The notes under the pieces: generated by a model
Databases searched by the model: none
The model's input: only the letters and a program-made list of their open reading frames with translations
Told to the model about the DNA's origin: nothing
Shown here: positions 5,420-9,019 of the stretch, piece by piece
How the letters are laid out: each line of letters starts with the position of its first letter
Position numbering within the stretch: position 1 is the first letter of the stretch
Program-made: the position numbers and the translations under genes
Assembly: GCA_017630115.1 (NCBI GenBank)
Contig: JAGBVY010000105.1
Span: 1-9,019 of the forward strand
Origin: Tidjanibacter sp.
GTDB lineage: Bacteria; Bacteroidota; Bacteroidia; Bacteroidales; Rikenellaceae
Length of the DNA stretch: 9,019 nucleotides
Reading direction: 5' to 3'

Positions 5420-6277
5420 ATGGCTAACGGAAATTTACGATACATTCTAAAAAACCTTGCCAAGCGTCACCGCCTGAGCGTCACCAATGAGGGCGGTCAG
5501 GAGGTGTGGTATGGTTTTTCAACCGCCTTGCGCGTGGCTCTCTATGGCCTTGCAGGGGTGGTTGTGGTTTTTATAGCAACCCTGCTCATTGCAGCCTTCA
5601 CATCTGTTCTCGACGTAGTTCCCGGCTACGATGGCTCTCTGCTGAGGGAGAAGATGGTGGACAACATTGTGCGTATCGACTCGCTCGAACGTGAGCTCTC
5701 CTATATGAGAGTCTATACCGACAACGTAGCTCAGATTATGGAGGGTCGTGGCCCTGTGGTGCGTTCGCTCACCCCCACCGAAGAGCAACGCATACTCTCC
5801 GAGAAGGAGTTGGTTGCACCTTCGGCACTCGACTCACTCCTCAGGGCTCAGATGGAGGGCACGGGTCGCTATGGTCTGAACAACAAGCCCGAGAAAGCCA
5901 AACTCACCAACGAGGAGATTCTGCCCCCTGTGGCAGCCACAGTTGTGTCGAGTTTTGCTCCTGCATCGGGTCGTTATGGAGTGAGGTTATCGGTGGCCGA
6001 CATCCAGCAGGTGTGTGCTGTGCAGAGCGGTACGGTGGTGCTCACTGTCTTTGAGCCTGAGGGCTACACCATCCAGATTCAACACTCAGCAGGCTTCATC
6101 TCCACCTATCGCGGACTGGGCCAAGCCCACAAGAGCGTTGGCGAGAGGGTTGAGGGTGGTCAGGCCATTGGCGCTACTTGGAATGAGGAGACCGCCTCAG
6201 GAGGCTCGGCAGAGATTGAGATACAGTTTTGGTTTGACGGCAAGGCCGTTGACCCCGAAAATTATATGGTTTTTTAA
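5420..6277 (+). CDS. Membrane-anchored M23/LytM-like protein, predicted catalytically dead
   Basis: A 285-residue protein with a basic cytoplasmic N-terminus (1-30), one transmembrane helix (about 38-63), a probable short coiled coil (about 72-110, with DSLERELSYMRVYTDNVAQI) and a C-terminal LytM/M23 fold (about 174-283). The fold is shown by GRYGVRLSV, VCAVQSGTVVLTVFEPEGYTIQI, QHSAGFISTYRGL, VGERVEGGQAIG and the closing DGKAVDPENY. M23 enzymes are zinc endopeptidases that cut peptidoglycan crosslinks, but here HxGxD reads R185-Y-G-V-R189, HxH reads E265-I-E267, and the YxHL histidine is a glycine. All zinc ligands are therefore missing. EnvC and NlpD show that dead LytM domains can activate amidases, so a regulatory or scaffold role at the inner membrane facing the periplasm is a fair guess. 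It is first in the plus-strand cluster, with dxr starting 19 bases after its stop. Confidence 0.85.
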   Translation: MANGNLRYILKNLAKRHRLSVTNEGGQEVWYGFSTALRVALYGLAGVVVVFIATLLIAAFTSVLDVVPGYDGSLLREKMVDNIVRIDSLERELSYMRVYTDNVAQIMEGRGPVVRSLTPTEEQRILSEKELVAPSALDSLLRAQMEGTGRYGLNNKPEKAKLTNEEILPPVAATVVSSFAPASGRYGVRLSVADIQQVCAVQSGTVVLTVFEPEGYTIQIQHSAGFISTYRGLGQAHKSVGERVEGGQAIGATWNEETASGGSAEIEIQFWFDGKAVDPENYMVF

Positions 6278-6296
6278 CCCATTAGGTTAGTTTGTT

Positions 6297-7451
6297 ATGA
6301 AACAGAAAATTGCACTTCTTGGCTCAACCGGCTCGATTGGTTGTCAGACACTCGACATTGTACGTCGTCGCCCCGAAGAGTTTGAGGTTACGACTCTCAC
6401 AGCCGAAAATCGTTGGGAGAAGTTGGCCGAGCAGGCCAAAGAGTTTAAGCCCGACAGCGTGGTCATTGCCAACGAGAAACACTACAAAGCCCTCAGCGAG
6501 GCCCTCAGCAACGAACCTATAAAAGTATATGCCGGTGCGGCAGCCTTGGAGCAAGTGGTTGCCGGTGGCGAGGTTGATACGGTTGTCAATGCGCTTGTAG
6601 GCTATGCCGGTATGTTGCCCTCATTGGCAGCTGTTAAGGCTTCAAAGCGTCTTGCGCTGGCCAACAAGGAGAGCCTTGTGGTGGCAGGCAACCTGATTAT
6701 GAGTGAGGCTGCCAAGCGCAACCTACCCATCCTCCCCATCGACTCCGAACACTCGGCCATATTCCAGTGTTTGGCGGGCGAGGTGTCGGCTCCTCGCAGA
6801 GTGATTGTCACCGCCAGCGGAGGACCATTTTTACGCACACCCGCCGAGAAGCTCGACAAAGTAACTGTGGCCGAAGCACTTGCCCACCCCAACTGGTCGA
6901 TGGGCGCAAAGATTACCATAGATTCCTCAACGCTCGTCAATAAGGGTTTTGAGGTCATAGAGGCCCACTGGCTCTTTGGCCTTAGACCCGACCAAATTGA
7001 TGTGTTGGTCCATCCCCAGAGCATTGTTCACTCAATGGTGGAGTTTGACGATGGCGCAATCAAGGCTCAGCTCGGCACTCCCGATATGCACCTACCCATT
7101 CAGTATGCACTGCGCTTCCCCGAGCGTGGCGAGTTGGGCGAGGATAGACTCGACTTCTTGAAGCACCCCACCCTCACATTTGAGCCTGTCGATGGAGAGA
7201 GATTTCCACTGCTGGCTACGGCTTACGACTGCTTGCGTCGTGGGGGCAATAGTTGTTGTGTGATGAATGGCTCCAACGAGGAGGCTGTGGCAGCATTTTT
7301 GGCAGGTAGGATAAAATATACCGACATTGCGCGCGTTATTATTGGAGCATTGGAGCGTGTGGACTTTGTGGCCAACCCCACTGTGGAGGACTACGCCGCC
7401 ACCAACGAGGCATCGCGCCAAATAGCTCGCCAGATTATAGCCAAGTGCTGA
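6297..7451 (+). CDS. dxr: 1-deoxy-D-xylulose 5-phosphate reductoisomerase
   Basis: Catalyses the NADPH-dependent rearrangement and reduction of 1-deoxy-D-xylulose 5-phosphate to 2-C-methyl-D-erythritol 4-phosphate, the first committed step of the MEP pathway to isoprenoids; cytosolic. At 384 residues it is close to the family length of about 390. Visible motifs are the NADPH-binding GSTGSIG (9-15), LANKESLV (121-128), the metal-binding PIDSEHSAIFQ (D149, E151), TASGGPF (172-178), HPNWSMGAKITIDSSTLVNKG (197-217, substrate loop), E222 as the third metal ligand, and VHPQSIVHSMVEF (238-250). Nothing essential is missing. The ATG 19 bases after the preceding stop fits the normal start before KIALLGSTGSIG. 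It is followed by mini-repeat block B and rseP, a gene order common in Bacteroidota. Confidence 0.97.
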   Translation: MKQKIALLGSTGSIGCQTLDIVRRRPEEFEVTTLTAENRWEKLAEQAKEFKPDSVVIANEKHYKALSEALSNEPIKVYAGAAALEQVVAGGEVDTVVNALVGYAGMLPSLAAVKASKRLALANKESLVVAGNLIMSEAAKRNLPILPIDSEHSAIFQCLAGEVSAPRRVIVTASGGPFLRTPAEKLDKVTVAEALAHPNWSMGAKITIDSSTLVNKGFEVIEAHWLFGLRPDQIDVLVHPQSIVHSMVEFDDGAIKAQLGTPDMHLPIQYALRFPERGELGEDRLDFLKHPTLTFEPVDGERFPLLATAYDCLRRGGNSCCVMNGSNEEAVAAFLAGRIKYTDIARVIIGALERVDFVANPTVEDYAATNEASRQIARQIIAKC

Positions 7452-7477
7452 AAGCAGGAAGGCGGTTTGAGAGGTTA

Positions 7478-7587
7478 TTAGGGAGGTTAGAGAATTTAGG
7501 GAGCTTAGGGAAAGGCCTATAAGCCCTTAATGCCCTTAATGCCCCTAAGGCCTTAGGTCGTCAGACGTTAGACCTTAGACATTAGAC
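7478..7587 (+). repeat. Composite mini-repeat block B (9-base then 7-base units) between dxr and rseP
   Basis: Four purine-rich nonamers start at exactly 9-base steps: TTAGGGAGG 7478, TTAGAGAAT 7487, TTAGGGAGC 7496 and TTAGGGAAA 7505. After GGCCTATAAG come CCCTTAATG 7524-7532 and 7533-7541, then the degenerate CCCCTAAGG. The perfect palindrome CCTAAGGCCTTAGG is at 7544-7557. The block ends in four heptamers: TCAGACG 7561-7567, TTAGACC 7568-7574, TTAGACA 7575-7581 and TTAGAC 7582-7587. The last unit touches the A-rich sequence just before the rseP ATG, so if dxr and rseP share a transcript the block lies in the mRNA and its palindromes could fold next to the ribosome site. No promoter of the TAnnTTTG type is visible in the gap. 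Confidence 0.8.
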
Positions 7588-7596
7588 AAAAAAAGA

Positions 7597-8907
7597 ATGG
7601 AAATAGCTATTAAGATATTGCAGTTTGTCTGCTCCTTCACCCTGCTTGTGATGATTCACGAGCTGGGCCACCTTATGTTTGGTAAACTCTTTGGCGTGAG
7701 GGTCGAGGAGTTTCGCATCTTCTTTGGCAAGCCTTGGGTGCGTTGGCGCTGGGGCGAGACAGAGTATGGCGTGGGTTGGTTGCCATTTGGTGGCTATGCC
7801 AAGCTAGCAGGTATGGTAGATGAGAGTATGGACACCGAGGGGCTCAAAGGCGAGCCTCAGAGCTGGGAGTTCCGCAGCAAGCCCGCTTGGCAACGTCTTA
7901 TCATAATCCTCGGTGGCGTGATGATGAACGCCCTACTGGCTTTTGCCATCTATGTGGGCATAAGCTACACTTGGGGCGAAAAATATATCTCCAACAGCGA
8001 GATGCCCTACGGCTACGACTACAACGCCTATGCCGAGCAATTAGGATTCCAAGATGACGACAAAATCATCTCCATAGGCGGCAAGCCGGTGGAGGACTAC
8101 GCCAAGATTATGTCGCTATTGTTGATTGAGCAAGATAAAACCACCGTTGTTGAACGCAAGGGCCAGATGGTTACTATCGACCTACCCGTGCTGAGCGTTA
8201 TGGAGCTATCGGAGCAGACCGACTTTGCCACCCTACGCATACCCTTTGAGGTAGGCGGTGTGGCCGAAGGTATGGGCGCCGAGGCCGCAGGACTCACCAT
8301 TGGCGACAAGATTGTCGGTGTGGATGGCACCGAGGCCCGTTTCTACGACCAAGTGAGCCCCCTTCTGAAATCTCGCGCCGGAGAGAGCGTTCTACTCAGC
8401 GTCGAGAGGGCCGAGGGACAAGAGGTGGAGGAGATTGAGGTGGTAGTATCGAGCGAAGGCCAGATTGGTGTGTCGCTTGCCTCGCCCTCATACATTCCCG
8501 TACGCACCCAAGACTACACCCTATGGCAAGCCATACCTCGTGGCGCAGAGCGCGTTGTAGAGGAGATGAGCGACTACTGGAAACAACTGAAAATGATTGT
8601 GCAGCCAAAGACCGAGATGTACAAAGCGCTGGGCGGCCCAATATCTATTGGTAGCATATTCCCCAATGAGTGGAACTGGCAATACTTCTGGAAGATTACA
8701 GCCCTATTGTCGGTCATCTTGGCAGTGATGAACGTGTTGCCCATACCAGCACTCGACGGTGGTCACGCACTGTTTATCCTGATTGAGATGATTACGGGCC
8801 GCAAACCGAGCGATAAGTTTATGATGGTGGCCCAAGCTGTGGGTATGTTCCTCCTGTTTGCGCTGATGTTCTACGCCACATTCAACGACCTTACACGACT
8901 ATTCTAA
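7597..8907 (+). CDS. rseP: RseP-type site-2 intramembrane zinc metalloprotease
   Basis: Cleaves transmembrane segments, classically of an anti-sigma factor, after a first cut on the outer side; also removes signal-peptide remnants in some bacteria. Inner membrane, M50B family. The 436 residues show the zinc motif HELGH (21-25) in the first transmembrane segment, the FGGYAKL loop (around 64-70), a second hydrophobic segment beginning LIIILGGVMMNALLAFAIYVG, a PDZ-like region at about 130-205 (LGFQDDDKIISIGGKPV), a second PDZ at about 212-285 (GAEAAGLTIGDKIVGVDG), the third zinc ligand D387 in NVLPIPALDGGH, and a final hydrophobic helix. All key residues are present. The start is the first ATG after AAAAAAAGA, typical for Bacteroidota. 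It follows dxr by 145 bases filled by mini-repeat block B. Confidence 0.96.
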   Translation: MEIAIKILQFVCSFTLLVMIHELGHLMFGKLFGVRVEEFRIFFGKPWVRWRWGETEYGVGWLPFGGYAKLAGMVDESMDTEGLKGEPQSWEFRSKPAWQRLIIILGGVMMNALLAFAIYVGISYTWGEKYISNSEMPYGYDYNAYAEQLGFQDDDKIISIGGKPVEDYAKIMSLLLIEQDKTTVVERKGQMVTIDLPVLSVMELSEQTDFATLRIPFEVGGVAEGMGAEAAGLTIGDKIVGVDGTEARFYDQVSPLLKSRAGESVLLSVERAEGQEVEEIEVVVSSEGQIGVSLASPSYIPVRTQDYTLWQAIPRGAERVVEEMSDYWKQLKMIVQPKTEMYKALGGPISIGSIFPNEWNWQYFWKITALLSVILAVMNVLPIPALDGGHALFILIEMITGRKPSDKFMMVAQAVGMFLLFALMFYATFNDLTRLF

Positions 8908-8960
8908 GAGAGCAAGGAGAATTGAGAATAGAAAGGGAGAGGAGGGAATTTAGGGAGTTG

Positions 8961-9019
8961 TCCTATAAGCCCTATACTCTGGGTTTTCTGGGTTTTCTGG
9001 GTTCACTGAGTTTACTGAG
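8961..9019 (+). repeat. Mini-repeat block C downstream of rseP (9-base units, cut by window end)
   Basis: After a purine-rich stretch with AATTTAGGGAG (8948-8958), which block B also contains, units follow at an unbroken 9-base step: TCCTATAAG 8961, CCCTATACT 8970, CTGGGTTTT 8979 and 8988, CTGGGTTCA 8997, CTGAGTTTA 9006 and CTGAG 9015 at the window edge. CCTATAAGCCC is shared exactly with block B (7516-7526). The unit sequence differs from blocks A and B but the period and leader are the same. The palindrome and heptamer parts, if present, lie beyond the window. From the rseP stop to 9019 nothing coding is seen. Confidence 0.75.

Noticed and set aside
7478..7587. Independent promoter for rseP inside block B
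   Set aside because: No TAnnTTTG box with an upstream TTG at 19-21 bases was found in the dxr-rseP gap.

Overview
The window looks like a chromosomal housekeeping segment from a Bacteroidota member, most likely order Bacteroidales and possibly an Alistipes-like Rikenellaceae (the genus is inference). Three things point there: a DUF4270 lipoprotein, promoters of the Bacteroidota type (TAnnTTTG with an upstream TTG), and A-rich leaders without clear Shine-Dalgarno sites. Six protein genes are supported. I see no tRNA, rRNA, CRISPR array, insertion sequence or phage gene.

The left half is read on the minus strand. A two-gene unit holds a stand-alone GT5-type domain protein (4277-5092, GTG start) and a DUF4270 lipoprotein (2857-4293); their reading frames overlap by 17 bases. 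Beyond a 0.4 kb gap lies topA (167-2452), which has its own promoter and a short structured leader. The right half is read on the plus strand from a divergent promoter at about 5356-5387. It holds a membrane-anchored M23/LytM-like protein that has lost its zinc ligands (5420-6277), dxr of the MEP isoprenoid pathway (6297-7451) and the intramembrane protease rseP (7597-8907).

The most unusual material is non-coding. First, two diverged copies (about 75% identical) of a ~113-base element lie just behind the stop codons of topA and of the DUF4270 gene, in the same orientation. Both fold into the same long interrupted hairpin, and several base pairs have changed on both sides so that pairing is kept. 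Second, three intergenic spots (2649-2724, 7478-7587, 8961-9019) carry a composite mini-repeat family. Its units differ in sequence but keep a 9-base period, and in two spots this passes through a palindrome into 7-base TTAGACN units. These two families are the best candidates for something undescribed.

Among the proteins, two look like degenerate enzymes. The GT5-like protein lacks the KxGGL nucleotide-sugar motif and the whole second Rossmann domain. The LytM-like protein has R/R and ExE where HxGxD and HxH should be. Both may now be structural or regulatory proteins of the cell envelope.
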